Virus record (IMG/VR): IMGVR_UViG_3300044699_000195
Coordinates: 1 to 38,760 of that record
Length of the DNA: 38,760 nt
Source: a virus
Direction: 5' to 3' (one strand)
Within the stretch, counting starts at the first letter, position 1, and each line of letters opens with the position of its first letter. Shown piece after piece: positions 1 through 8,685 of the stretch. The notes beneath the pieces were generated by a model that did no database searches, was not told the origin of the DNA, and saw only the letters and a list, made by a program, of their open reading frames with translations. Made by a program: the position numbers and the translations under genes.

Positions 1-9
1 GGTTCGGCT

Positions 10-261
10 ATGGCAGTTGATCACAAGGAAGCTCTGCAGCATGCGCTCGACGCGCTCGGTGACGGCTCGGGTCACCAAGACTGGGGGCCGGGCCCCATCC
101 TCGAACGGCTCGACGCGATCAGCAATCCCGCCGCCGAAGCCTTGGCCATCGCCACTCAGGTGGCGGTCAAGGTTGGCCACCGCACGCGCGCCAAGATGAC
201 GGCCACCATCCGAAGGGTCGCCCCCGTCGTGCTCGATGTGATCTGGGGCGACGATGGCTGA
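10..261 (+). CDS. Small hypothetical phage protein
   Basis: An 83-residue reading frame starts with ATG ten bases into the window, so its upstream signals are not visible. It has an Asp/Gly-rich first 30 residues and a basic, probably helical middle (HRTRAKMTATIRR). It overlaps the next gene by 8 bases, typical of the tightly packed late operon that follows. Its place just before the portal gene would suit a packaging or head accessory role, but nothing in the sequence identifies one. I do not recognise the family. Confidence 0.5.
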   Translation: MAVDHKEALQHALDALGDGSGHQDWGPGPILERLDAISNPAAEALAIATQVAVKVGHRTRAKMTATIRRVAPVVLDVIWGDDG

Positions 262-466
262 TTTTTCCTGCATCCCCTGCAGCGGGCTGAAGTGTTTCCC
301 GCGCGAGCTCCTCGAGCGCAAGGCGTGTAGCCCGAAGCCCCACGCCTGCCCCGCGCGCATCGCCGACAAGGATTGGCAATGCCGGTGCTGCGTCGACTGC
401 ACCTGGGAATGCCTGAATCAGCGCCAGGCGCTGGAGCACACGAAGGACGCCGCCAATGGCAAGTGA
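254..466 (+). CDS. Cysteine-rich small protein, possible zinc binder
   Basis: A 70-residue protein with ten cysteines, arranged partly as pairs (CIPCSGLKC near the N-terminus, CRCCVDCTWEC in the middle). This is the look of a small zinc-binding protein. It overlaps both neighbours (8 bases upstream, 11 bases into the portal start), so it is translated within the head operon. Many phages carry small Cys-rich proteins before the portal gene, but I cannot assign a function. The metal-binding role is inferred only from cysteine spacing. Confidence 0.6.
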   Translation: MADFSCIPCSGLKCFPRELLERKACSPKPHACPARIADKDWQCRCCVDCTWECLNQRQALEHTKDAANGK

Positions 467-2706
467 AGAACATCCGCGCCCGCAGAACGACAACGACGCC
501 GAAGAGAGCGTGTTCGACGCCGGGCAGGACACCAAGGCCGAAGCCCCCTTCGAATACAAGGAGGACGAGCTCAACCTGGTCAAGTCGTTCCGCGACCACC
601 CCGAGGGGCGCGCGGCCCTGAAGCGTTTGGCGCTCAAGTGCATCACCGACTTCGATGCCGCGTGGGAGGCGACCGAGAAGTTCCGCAAGAACATGGCGGA
701 CATCTGGAAGCTGTTCGCCGGCACGCTCGACCCGAAGGCGCCGCCCATGCAGCACATGGCCAACGCGCACGTGCCCATCCTGATGGAGAACACCATCCGC
801 ATGGTCTACCGCCAGGCGTACGAGCTCTTCGGCAACTGGACGCAGGTGTTCGGCGTCAACCCGATCGGGCCCGACGATGAGCACACTGCCAAGCTCCTCT
901 CGCTGCACGGCAACTGGCAGATCCGAAAGCGCATCAAGGACTTCAAACGCCAGCTCGGCTACCGCGGGCTGATGGCGTTCGACCTGTACGGCGACGTCAC
1001 GTGTCACAGCTACTGGGACCCGCAGCGCCGCTACAACCGGCACGAGATTCTGACGGCAAACGAGTTCGTGAGCGCCAACGCGCACGTGTCCACGATGCCG
1101 GACTATTCCGACGTGTCTTGGGTGGCGAAAGTCATCTTCATGGACGCCCATGAGCTGCGGAAGATGTCGCCCGGCTGGGAAGACGTGGCCAGCACGCTCA
1201 AGCACTTGCCGCCCGCCTGGGACGAGTCGAGCATCACGAGCGAGCTGAGGGAGGCGGTAGACAAGAACCTGGGCGTCGACTCCACCGCGTACCAGAAGGG
1301 CCAGTACCGCATCATCCAGTACGAGGGCTGGCTGAACCTGCCCCGAGCACGGCACCCGCAGACGAAGACGAAGAGCCGCGCGACAGGTACTGCAAGGTCG
1401 TCATCGACTACCAGACGCAAAACATTCTCTCGCTCAACATCCACGAGCGCGTCGACCCCTACGACAAGCGCCGGTTCGAGTTCGAGACCCAGCAGCTGCA
1501 GAAGTACCAGGCCGCCCTCCAGGAGATCCAGGCCTTCCACCAGGAGCAGGAAGAGACGCGCCGGGCGGCGCTGTCGATGGGGCACAGCCTCGACCCCGAG
1601 AGTGACGGGCCTTCGCAGGCCATCATCATGGCGCGCAGCATCGAGGAGATGCCGCCGCCGCCTGACCCGCAGATGCCTGACTGGATGCACGGCGACCCCA
1701 ACGCTCAGCCGCGTCAGCCGGAGTTCAAGCCCATCCAGATGTTCTCGCACGGCGTCAACATCGAGCCGCTCGCCGGCATCCTCGGCCTGGGCACGGGCAG
1801 CATCCACGCGGCGCAGAACAAGGCCGCCAACATCGCGCTCTCCATGTTCATCGACCAGGGCGCCCTCGGCAACTGCAAGAACTTCCTCGCCAAGGGCGAC
1901 GTGAAGCTGCCGAGCCCGCTCGTGCTCGAACCGGGCAAGGTGCACCTGGTGCAGGGCGCGATCGATCTGCTGAAGGACATCATGCCGCTCGAGTTTGGGC
2001 CGGCGAACCCACAGCTCGTGCAGCTCGTCGACATGCTGGTGAAGATGGGCAACACCGTCACCAACACCCCCGAGGTGCTGAGCGGCGAGAGCGGCAAGAG
2101 CGGCGAGACCGCCCAGGGCCTGAGCGCGCGCATCGAGCAGGCGACGAAGATGCTGAGCGTGCCGACGGGCAAGTACGCCGACTTCCTCTCTCAGGTGCTC
2201 GAAAACAACGCGACGCTGAAACGCCATCTTTCCTCGACGACGCCGAGTTCTTCAGCGTGAACAACCACGACCCCGCGCTCGGCCCCCCGGGCCAGCAGAC
2301 CTTCAGCGTGGGGCGCGACCTGTACGACCGCCCCTACGACGTGGAGATCAGCGCAGATCTGAAGTTCACCAGTACATCGCAACGCATCAGCGAGGCGGAT
2401 GCCCTGGTGCAGCTACCGAACGCCGTACCCGAGCTCGCGCAGAACTACGCCTTCAAGCACGCGGTCATCACCAAGAGCCTCGAGGCGCGCAACCGCTACG
2501 ACCTCATCGGTCTGCTCGTGCCCCGCCGCAGACTCCGCAGATGTTCGGCGTAACCCACGAGCCCGCCCGCGCCACCGCCGGGAGCGCCGGCACCAGCCGG
2601 CGGGGCCCCGCCCACCGGAGGGCCGCCGCCGGGCAACGACAACGGTAAGCCGCCGCAGCAGAAACCGCAAGCTCCCCCGCAAACCCCAGCCCCGAAGGCA
2701 GCATGA
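456..2706 (+). CDS. Portal protein (P22 gp1-like size), frame-disrupted
   Basis: The portal forms the dodecameric ring through which DNA enters and leaves the capsid. The N-terminal part (456 to about 1350) is acidic then helical, including FRKNMADIWKLFAG and ENTIRMVYRQAYELFGNW. The middle (about 1382-2225) carries VVIDYQTQNILSLNIHERVD followed by a Gln/Glu-rich helix and then GLSARIEQATKMLSVPTGKY, the long wing and crown helices typical of portals. The C-terminus is Pro/Gly/Gln-rich and stops at 2706. About 750 residues fits P22-type portals. Frame changes near 1345-1380, 2225 and 2515 are each equivalent to one missing base, so I treat this as one gene. Identification rests on position, size and fold-like pattern rather than a decisive motif. 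Confidence 0.75.
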
Positions 2707-2707
2707 C

Positions 2708-2917
2708 ATGCAGGAGCTCGAGCTGCTCGGCGAGTACCTGGTGAAGCTGCGCGGTGAGCGGCTGCAGCAGGGACACGCCAAGGCGCTCAGCTCCGATAGC
2801 TCGCTCCACCGACATCCGCATCTGCGCCCATGAGGCCGAGCTCTGCACCCGCATCCGCGACGCCGTCAAAGTGCTCGCCAACGACCCGGCAAGTTCATCC
2901 AGGAGTTTCTCGCATGA
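2708..2917 (+). CDS. Small helical head-operon protein
   Basis: About 70 residues, beginning MQELELLGEYLVKLRGERLQ and continuing after a frame change near 2790 as RICAHEAELCTRIRDAVKVL, with a second change near 2890 giving the end KFIQEFLA before TGA at 2915-2917. It looks fully helical and charged. Its stop overlaps the ATG of the next gene. It lies between portal and the GroES-like gene. No family is recognised; a head-assembly accessory role is inferred only from position. Confidence 0.5.
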
Positions 2918-3665
2918 CCAACATCGCCCGAAGCGGCGACTACCGCACAAGCAACCCCACCAGCATCGGCGAGCCCGAAAAGGTCACCTCGTGGCCGTTC
3001 AAGGAGCCGACAAAAAAAAGCGCGTGGAACGACAACGATAAGCCCGAGGCGCCGGCGCCCGCTTCATGGTCGACGTCGAGGGGGAGAAGAAAGCGAAGGC
3101 AAAGAAGGCCATCCGCGACAGCATGAGCCCGCCGGGCTCGATGCGCCTACACCCGCAGCTCGAAGCGCATCGGCAGAAGTTCGGCATCCCCGATGGCGTG
3201 TTCCGCGCGATTGCTGGCAATGGACCGCATTCTCGTCTACCCCATCGACCCCTTCGACGATGACGATCACATCGCGGGCTCGGAGCTGTACAAGCCGAAG
3301 CTGACGAAGCTGAAGGACCTGCAGGAGGGCTATCGAGCAGTGCTCATCAGCGCTGGGCTCACGGCGATGGACCGGTTGATGAGCCCACGGCTACGAGCTC
3401 GGCGATATCGTTCTGACGAACAAGAACGTCCCCTTCGGCGCGCCGCTGTCAGCAAATCCCCGAGGTCGGCGACATCTTCGTTCTGGTGATGCGGGACGGC
3501 GACCTGGCGGGCAACGAGACCCTGCAAGAGCGCATCGACGCAGGCACCGTGCGCGTTGCCGACGTGGGCGGCGAGGACGGCTATTGCCACCAGATTGAGC
3601 GGTTCGTCGATGGCGAGTGGACGACGCGCAAGAAGCAATCAACGTACGTAGCGGATAGCTGGTGA
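2914..3665 (+). CDS. Head-operon protein with a GroES-like segment
   Basis: The reconstructed protein (about 250 residues) starts MTNIARSGDYRTSNPTSIGE, followed by a basic Lys-rich stretch. Its core reads DRILVYPIDPFDDDDH, then PKLTKLKDLQEGYRAVLISAG and GYELGDIVLTNKNVPFG. The series D-R-[IV]-L-V-x-P, then a QEG-x-AV turn, then GD-[IV]-[VL]-L resembles the beta-barrel pattern of GroES co-chaperonins. The C-terminal part (VGDIFVLVMRDGDLAGNE, then ERFVDGEW) is unfamiliar. Frames change near 3060, 3215, 3385 and 3450. The 3215 change runs in the opposite direction, so two genes cannot be excluded. Placement between portal and scaffold suggests a head-assembly role. The GroES assignment is tentative. 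Confidence 0.45.
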
Positions 3666-3674
3666 GAGGAAACT

Positions 3675-4572
3675 ATGGCTGGTGAGAGTTCATATCTTCA
3701 GGGCGATCACGACAACGCGACCGCCGTCCCGTTCAGCGATGACACGTCGGCGGACCCCGCCAACGACGTCGACCTCGACGAAGACAAGCCGGGCGCAACC
3801 GTCGAAGAGCGGCTGACCGGCTGCAGAAAAAAGAGGGCCGCACGGCCCGGCTGCTCGCCGAGGGCAAGCAGAGCACCGAGCGCGTCAAGACGCTCGAAGC
3901 CGAGCAGGCCGCGCTCAAGAGCCAGCTCGAACGCCTGCAGGGCTATGTCACGGCGCAGCCGCAGCAGCGCCCGGCGAACGACGGCGGCGACCCGTACAAG
4001 GAGCGGCTCGAGCAAATCTACGCGCACCAGGCCGAGGCGTACAACACCGCCCAGGCCGAAATCAAAGCGGGCACGTTCACCGCCGAGCGGCAGAAGCACT
4101 ACGAGCGCATCGCCCAGGACATCGAGTCGGCGAAGATTGGCGTGCACACCGAGCGGGCGATTGCCCAGGACCGGCAAGCGCGGCGCGGCGAGCAAGCCCA
4201 GCAGGTGTGGGTGCAGAAGTACCCCGAGGTCTACAACAACCCCAAGGCCTTCCAGTACGCGCAGGCGACGCACGCGCGCAAGGTGGCCCTCGGCGAGACC
4301 GTCACAACGACACGGTTGACGAAATCATGCAGGAGACGATCAACACGTTCAAGCTCGGCAAGAAGGCGCCCCCGAGCGCGAGCGAGCGGTCCCGCATGAG
4401 CGGCATCTCCGCGTCGGGCTCGAACGGCAGCTCGCGCAGCACCGGCATCGTCATGACCCCCACGCTGAAGAAGCTCGCGCACGCGGCTCACCCCGACATG
4501 CCTGAGGAGGAGGCCGAGAAGAAGTGGGGTGAACAAGACCGGCAAGCGCCTCCGGACAGCAAGGTGTTGTGA
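3675..4572 (+). CDS. Scaffold-like protein (candidate)
   Basis: A highly charged, largely helical protein of about 300 residues. It starts with ATG behind GAGAGGA. The acidic N-terminus contains DDTSADPANDVDLDEDKPGA. After a frame change near 3825 comes a coiled-coil stretch (ERVKTLEAEQAALKSQLERL) and then YKERLEQIYAHQAEAYNTAQ and KYPEVYNNPKAFQYA. After another change near 4300 the tail reads MQETINTFKLGKK, then a Ser/Gly linker and LKKLAHAAHPDMPEEEAEKK. Acidic start, coiled coil and basic end, between portal and coat, is the profile of capsid scaffolding proteins. Role inferred from architecture and position, not from a named domain. Confidence 0.6.
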
Positions 4573-4868
4573 CCTCGGATGTAGAGCGCGCAGCCGTGCT
4601 CTGGCAGAACGAGATGCTGCGCGAGCACTACCGCACGGCAAACCCGGGGCTCTTCCAGAAGCTCCGGCGTTGCTGCATCTGCTTGCAGAGCTCATGCTCA
4701 GACCAGAGAGCGTGCCGCGCCGAGTTCGAGACGTGGACCCAGAAGCGCTGGGACCGCTCCGTCGAGGCGGAGCTCGACCGGCGGGACCCACACCGCGGCC
4801 CCTACGTGCGGGTTGCCGAAGACGGCACGATGACGCCCTGCACACACGACGGGAAGCCGCTTCCTTGA
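4569..4868 (+). CDS. Small CxxC protein
   Basis: A 99-residue protein starting with GTG inside the stop of the previous gene (GTGA overlap). It has a helical N-terminus (RAAVLWQNEMLREHY) and a cysteine cluster CCICLQSSC with a further Cys seven residues on, which could bind zinc, then a charged segment with WTQKRWDRSVEAELDRRDP. It is the last gene before the tRNA-like genes. No family is recognised. Confidence 0.6.
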   Translation: MTSDVERAAVLWQNEMLREHYRTANPGLFQKLRRCCICLQSSCSDQRACRAEFETWTQKRWDRSVEAELDRRDPHRGPYVRVAEDGTMTPCTHDGKPLP

Positions 4869-4874
4869 TAGCTA

Positions 4875-4943
4875 TTGACAAGGCGCCCGTGTCTAGCTAC
4901 GGGGCCGTCATGCATTGACAGTCAGCGCTTCGGCGCCCCGATG
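4875..4943 (+). promoter_or_regulatory. Two TTGACA boxes upstream of the tRNA-like genes
   Basis: Perfect -35-type hexamers TTGACA occur at 4875-4880 and 4915-4920, exactly 40 bases apart, in the short non-coding stretch before the first tRNA-like gene. At a 17-base spacing the -10 positions read TACGGG and CCGATG, which are poor. They are therefore candidate promoter elements only. Confidence 0.25.
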
Positions 4944-4994
4944 CTTTTGCTCAGCGCGGTTCCTAGGGCCGATCAACGCTGGGCTCCAATTTCT

Positions 4995-5073
4995 GCGCTG
5001 ATAGCTCAGTCGGTCAGAGCACTCGGAGTAATGACCCGAGAGGTCGCTGGTTCGAGTCCAGCTTGGCGCTCCA
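4995..5073 (+). tRNA. tRNA-like gene 1, expanded anticodon arm, anticodon uncertain
   Basis: A cloverleaf can be drawn by hand. Acceptor GCGCTGA (4995-5001) pairs with TTGGCGC (5063-5069), followed by discriminator T and encoded CCA. The D-arm is GCTC...GAGC with GG in the loop. The T-arm is GCTGG TTCGAGT CCAGC, with a 5-nt variable region. The anticodon region between base 26 and the variable loop is 19 nt rather than 17: CTCGG pairs with CCGAG around a 9-nt loop AGTAATGAC. If the inner A and C are taken as a sixth, mismatched pair, the 7-nt loop is GTAATGA with anticodon AAT. The amino-acid identity is not secure. Confidence 0.75.
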
Positions 5074-5112
5074 ATGGCCTGCGGGGCGTAAGCCTTTTGG
5101 CCCACCAATTTT

Positions 5113-5189
5113 GCGCAGGTAGCTCAGCGAAAGAGCACTCTCGCCAAAAGCCTGAGGGGTCGTAGGTTTAAGTCCTACCCTGCGCTCCA
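5113..5189 (+). tRNA. tRNA-like gene 2, degenerate anticodon arm and D-loop
   Basis: Acceptor GCGCAGG (5113-5119) pairs perfectly with CCTGCGC (5079+100 frame, i.e. 5179-5185), then T and encoded CCA. The T-arm is GTAGG TTTAAGT CCTAC. The D-arm is GCTC AGCGAAA GAGC, whose loop lacks the usual GG. The T-loop has T where C56 is expected. The anticodon segment (5138-5156) is again 19 nt, with only the outer three pairs (CTC/GAG) sound, and no clear T33. CCA or AAA could be the anticodon. It may be a non-decoding tRNA mimic or a decayed gene. Confidence 0.6.
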
Positions 5190-5207
5190 ACCATGGGAGG
5201 CCCGGTG

Positions 5208-5495
5208 ATGCGTCTGTACGTAGTTGTGCGCGCAGACTTGCCGCCGGGCCTCCAGTGCGCCCAGGCGTGTCACGCGGCCCGCGCCTTCCGCGACCCGCCC
5301 GATGCGGACGAGAACCTGATCGTGCTGAGCGCGCCGAACGAAGAAGCGTTGCGCTCCCTGCTGTTACAGGCTGGGCCCACCGCTTCTATCGCGGCGTTCC
5401 ACGAGCCCGACCTCGACGGGCAGCTCACCGCGATCGCGCTGAACGGCATCGGCGTTCCCCTGCTGCTGGCAGCGCTCCCCGCTCGCGCTTCGTGA
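5208..5495 (+). CDS. Peptidyl-tRNA hydrolase 2 (PTH2)-like protein
   Basis: A 95-residue protein starting MRLYVVVRADLPPG. The ATG at 5208 is preferred over an upstream ATG at 5193 because GGGAGG lies 7 bases before it. The start (strand VVVRADL followed by QCAQACHAARAF) matches the conserved beginning of PTH2, where R-x-DL-x-x-G-K/x-x-AAQCAHAA forms the first strand and catalytic helix. The rest (LIVLSAPNEEALRSLLLQA, then IAAFHEPDLDGQLTAIAL) matches the alternating beta/alpha pattern of the family. PTH2 releases peptides from peptidyl-tRNA; phage versions are often annotated only as superfamily members. The catalytic Lys usually near the first helix is replaced, so activity is uncertain. It directly follows two tRNA-like genes, suggesting a shared tRNA-related role. 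Confidence 0.65.
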   Translation: MRLYVVVRADLPPGLQCAQACHAARAFRDPPDADENLIVLSAPNEEALRSLLLQAGPTASIAAFHEPDLDGQLTAIALNGIGVPLLLAALPARAS

Positions 5496-5505
5496 TAGGC
5501 GTACG

Positions 5506-5535
5506 CTATCAGACTTGACGGTCTGATAGTTTTCC
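5506..5535 (+). terminator. Rho-independent terminator
   Basis: CTATCAGAC (5506-5514) and GTCTGATAG (5521-5529) form a perfect 9-bp stem around the 6-nt loop TTGACG, followed at once by TTTTCCT. It ends the tRNA/PTH2 unit before the coat genes and is the clearest intrinsic terminator in the window. Confidence 0.85.
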
Positions 5536-5565
5536 TGTCTTACTAACCGGCGACAGCCTATCCCG

Positions 5566-6112
5566 GTGGCCCGTCTCCCACGACGCGCCCGCCTGAACCC
5601 CAGTGGGTCAGCGGAGCGTTCGTGCCGGAAGAGACGGTAGCAACACCACCGAAGAAGGGCATTCGACGAGAGGACCCGCCGCCGCGTCCCGTCGAGCAGT
5701 TGGCAAACCGCGCTATCTCGCCGGTGGCGACGCGAGCAAGCACTACGTCTGGGTGTCCGAGGTCAACGACCCGACCATCAACGTAGGCTACTACCGGCAC
5801 CTCGGTTACCAGGTCGCGCAGTACGACCCGGACGAAGCGCGCCCGAGTCTCGACTTCGGCTCGACGGAGTTCCGCCAGGGCGACCCCATCAAATCGATGG
5901 GCATGGTGCTCATGGAGGTGTCGCAAGCCCGCAAGGCTGAGCTCGACGCCAAGGGCGCCGACGGTCAAGGCGGCTGGGAGAAGGCCGCGCGCATCGAGGA
6001 CACCATCCGCAACCGCGAAGTCGACCCGCTCTCTGCTCAGGAGAAGCGCGAGTTCCGCGGCATCACATCTGTCCGCACTCAGCAGGACGACCGCAAAACC
6101 TGGTCCTTTTGA
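5566..6112 (+). CDS. Head protein of unknown function, upstream of coat
   Basis: About 180 residues. The first part reads PEPQWVSGAFVPEETVATPP and EDPPPRPVEQLAN in one frame. After a one-base frame change near 5705 it continues YLAGGDASKHYVWVSEVNDP, then a region with EFRQGDPIKSMGMVLMEVSQ and a charged helical tail ending DDRKTWSF at 6112. The start is unclear: the first frame opens after TAA at 5544 with no ATG, and GTG 5566 is only a guess. Its position before the coat genes suggests a head or maturation role. No family is recognised. Confidence 0.55.
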
Positions 6113-6125
6113 CCCGAGGAATTGA

Positions 6126-6791
6126 ATGGCGAACCCTCATCGATACGGCTTTCGGTTCCTGAAGAACCGGTGGGGCGCCGAGACCCCCGAAGTATACACG
6201 GGCTTCTTCGCGAGCGGCTACACGCCGAACGTGACGGGGGCCACGACCTGCAACGCGAACATCGGCGACCCCGTCAAGCTGAAGGACGCAGGCACGTTCG
6301 AGCTGGTGACGCCCGGAGACGGATCTACCGACGACGCGGGCGAGCGCACGTTCGGCATCATCGTCGGCTTCCCGCAGGTGCTCATCAACGGCGCAGTGCG
6401 CCCGAACGCCTACTACCCGACGGGCACCGTGTACGGCACGAACCTGAACGCGCAGACGCTCGTGCAGGTGATCCCCGTCGAGGGCTGCGTGTGGGAAATC
6501 GACACGGCCACGACCAGCTCGAGCTTCGACACCAAGGCGGAGTTTCAAGCCATCATCGGCGCGGTCGCGGATTTTACCTACACGCAGATCAACTCGACCA
6601 CGAGCAACCCCAAGGCCAACCCGATGCTGGCCCTGAGCTTCGCGGAGAGCACCACGGTGCGCGCGCTGCGCGTGGTCGGGCTCGGTCGCGGCTTCGACCA
6701 GTACGATCTCACGCTCGCCAACGTGCCGCTGCAAGTCGTCTTCAACCAAGTCCAGGCGTCGCCGTGGCGTACTGCCGGGTCGGTGGAGTAA
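6126..6791 (+). CDS. Probable head decoration or minor capsid protein
   Basis: An intact 221-residue protein starting MANPHRYGFRFLKNRWG behind a good GAGGA ribosome site. It is rich in Thr, Ser, Gly and Val with alternating beta-type stretches (FGIIVGFPQVLINGAV, then LVQVIPVEGCVWEIDT) and almost no coiled coil, as in beta-barrel capsid decoration proteins. It sits directly before the coat gene, 3 bases from its start, where phages often encode decoration proteins. The role is inferred from position and composition. Confidence 0.5.
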   Translation: MANPHRYGFRFLKNRWGAETPEVYTGFFASGYTPNVTGATTCNANIGDPVKLKDAGTFELVTPGDGSTDDAGERTFGIIVGFPQVLINGAVRPNAYYPTGTVYGTNLNAQTLVQVIPVEGCVWEIDTATTSSSFDTKAEFQAIIGAVADFTYTQINSTTSNPKANPMLALSFAESTTVRALRVVGLGRGFDQYDLTLANVPLQVVFNQVQASPWRTAGSVE

Positions 6792-6794
6792 GTC

Positions 6795-7704
6795 ATGAGT
6801 GAAGTCTTCACCAGTACCGCGGCCCTCGCGCTCAAAGAGACGCTCGAGGACATCGACACGGACGAGCACGGAAGCGAAGGCAGCAAGGCTGTCTTCACCA
6901 AGTGGCTCACCGTCAAGAACATGACCGACAACTACATCGAGTACTACGAGGTAGCTGGCTCAGGCTTGGCGGGTGAGAAGCCCGAGGGCGAGAGCATCCC
7001 GGTCGGCACCATCTTCGAGGGCCCACTCACCCGCTTCAACGCGCGCACCTACGGCCAGCGCATGATCGTGAGCGACGAAGCTCTCGAAGACATGAAGTAC
7101 GACAAGGTCATCCAGGCTGCCAAGCGCAACAACCGCGCGCTCTGGAAGCTGGCGGACTTTGACGCAACCCTGATGCTGGTGCGCGCCACCAACACCGCCT
7201 TCGTCGGCGGCGACGGTCAGCCGCTGGCCAGCACCTCGCACACGCTGCCCGGTGGCGGCACGTACTCGAACAAGATGGCCACGGCGATGAGCCCCTCGAA
7301 GGCGGCGCTCATCATCGCCAACGCGCAGCTCATGCAGCAAGTCGGCCACGACGGGCTCATCGATGGGTGGAAGCGAAGAAGGCCGTGTTCCCCGTGCAGC
7401 AGTGGGGCGTGTGGCGCGAGGTGCTCGGCTCGACGATGGACCCGACGCCGGGCGCCTACAACGCCATCAACGTCATCAACAAGGACCTGAACATCACCCC
7501 GCAGCCGGTGAAGTACTGGACGAGCTCCACTACCAACTGGGCGCTCCTGACGGACGCCGACCTCGGCTTGATGTGGTTCTGGCGCCGCAAGCCCAAGAGC
7601 AACACCTGGGTGACGAGGACAAGACGATGATGAACTACGCGATCACCGCACGCTGGTCGCGCGGGTGGGTCAACGCGCGCGCGATTCTGTTCAGCGACGC
7701 CTGA
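6795..7704 (+). CDS. Major capsid protein (Mu gpT-like type), frame-disrupted
   Basis: The coat subunit, about 302 residues. The N-terminus reads ALKETLEDIDTDEHGSEGSK and VFTKWLTVKNMTDNYIEYYE. Then comes the conserved coat segment ARTYGQRMIVSDEALEDMKY with ALWKLADFDATLML, a glycine-rich loop (GGGTYSN), QLMQQVGHDGLIDG, and a C-terminus LGLMWFWRRKPKSNTW followed by MMNYAITARWSRGWVNARAI. The last motif, with aromatic strands and a final RA-x-x-x-S, is typical of the Mu gpT-like/HK97-fold coats. Frame changes near 7368 and 7612 each equal one missing G. The following 25-residue Lys-rich gene overlaps no coding of this one. Confidence 0.85.
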
Positions 7705-7712
7705 GGAGCACC

Positions 7713-7790
7713 ATGGCCAAGAAGACCAAGATCAATCCGATTCCGGTGCCGCCCAAGGGTAAGGGCACCAAGAAGGGCAAAGGCTGCTGA
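7713..7790 (+). CDS. 25-residue lysine-rich peptide
   Basis: ATG at 7713 follows GAGGAGC after the coat stop and encodes a 25-residue peptide, MAKKTKINPIPVPP then a Lys/Gly-rich end GKGTKKGKGC. The stop overlaps the next ATG (TGATG). It is too short to assign, but the ribosome site and tight coupling to both neighbours support expression. A basic peptide made at coat-protein levels could bind DNA or capsid. Confidence 0.5.
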   Translation: MAKKTKINPIPVPPKGKGTKKGKGC

Positions 7791-8675
7791 TGTCCCTCTT
7801 CCAAAACGCATACGGCAACTTCCTCGCGGGCGCGCTGCCTTACTACCAGGCCATGCCTGGCATCATCACGCCCTACGGGTCGCTGATCAAGCCGGGCGGT
7901 CGCATCGCGGCCTATGTGCGCAGCACAGGCGCCATCGATGGAGAGGACCACTTCGCCTCTTCCGGCATGCTGGTGCGCACCATCGACGCGGGCTTGGCCC
8001 GCTGCCGGTCGACGCACAATGACATCGTGTTTGTGCTCCCGAATCACACCGAGACGTACGCTGCCACGGGCGCCATCTGGGCCAACCTGGTGGCGGGAGC
8101 GCAGATTATCGGCGTCGGGGTGCCCGGGGCGAGCAACAACCCCGTCATCAACCTGACCCATGCCGGCGCGAGCGTCGCGCTGAACGTCGCGAACGTGACC
8201 GTGGCGGGCCTGAATATCGTGGAGGCGTCGCGACCGCGACGGCCTCCATCGCAGTGACCGCCGCCGGCTGCTCCTTGTCGGGCAACTTCATGAACTTTGG
8301 CGGCTTCGCCCTCGGCGCCAACTCGGTCATCGCGGTTACCAGCGCCGCCAACTGCTCCATCGTCGGCAACAACATCGTAGCGGACTCGACGGCTACGATG
8401 ATTGCGATCACCGTGCCACGAGCACGAACTTCCTGGTCGCGGGCAACATCGCGCGGCAGGCGCAGGCCACGAGCGGCGGCGGGTTCTCCACCACGGCGAA
8501 CACTTCCGGCATCTCGGGCATGTACTGCAGCAACTACTTCAAGCAGGCGTCTACCGTCACCGCGGGCGCGGGCGTCATCGTGCTGGGAGCGGCGACGCTC
8601 ACCACGGTGGGCAACGTCGAGAACTGGGCCAACGACGAGACGGCAGCGGCCGCCCTGGTGGTCACGGGCGCGTAA
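7790..8675 (+). CDS. Right-handed beta-helix virion protein
   Basis: About 295 residues starting MSLFQNAYGNFLAGALPYYQ. The segment VFVLPNHTETYAATGAIW, then AQIIGVGVPGASNNPVINLT, then ASVALNVANVTVAGLNI and later CSLSGNFMNFGGFALGANSV, CSIVGNNIVADSTATM is the short-strand, Asn/Gly-turn repeat of pectate-lyase-like right-handed parallel beta-helices. Such proteins occur directly behind coat genes of some phages as head or neck fibres; others are tailspikes. Frame changes near 8222 and 8418 equal one missing base each. The stop is TAA at 8673-8675. Function on the virion is inferred. Confidence 0.6.
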
Positions 8676-8685
8676 CGGAGATGGC

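Noticed and set aside
156-1355. Long open frame on the minus strand opposite the portal gene
   Set aside because: A high-GC shadow: the plus-strand portal frame has sensible protein text and overlaps it completely; the minus product is Arg/Val/Leu-rich without domains.
4875-4943. Strong sigma-70 promoter for the tRNA-like genes
   Set aside because: Two TTGACA boxes exist but no acceptable -10 at 16-18 bases; kept only as a weak candidate.
4908-5108. Minus-strand frame encoding SWTRTSDLSG-type peptide
   Set aside because: This peptide is the usual spurious translation of a tRNA gene read antisense; the tRNA-like structure is present on the plus strand.
6795-7704. Programmed ribosomal frameshifting in coat and portal genes
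   Set aside because: Breaks occur at many unrelated places, often in G/C runs and in both structural and regulatory genes, with no shared slippery site or downstream structure; sequencing error fits better. The enlarged anticodon arms invite a suppressor idea, but there is no direct support.
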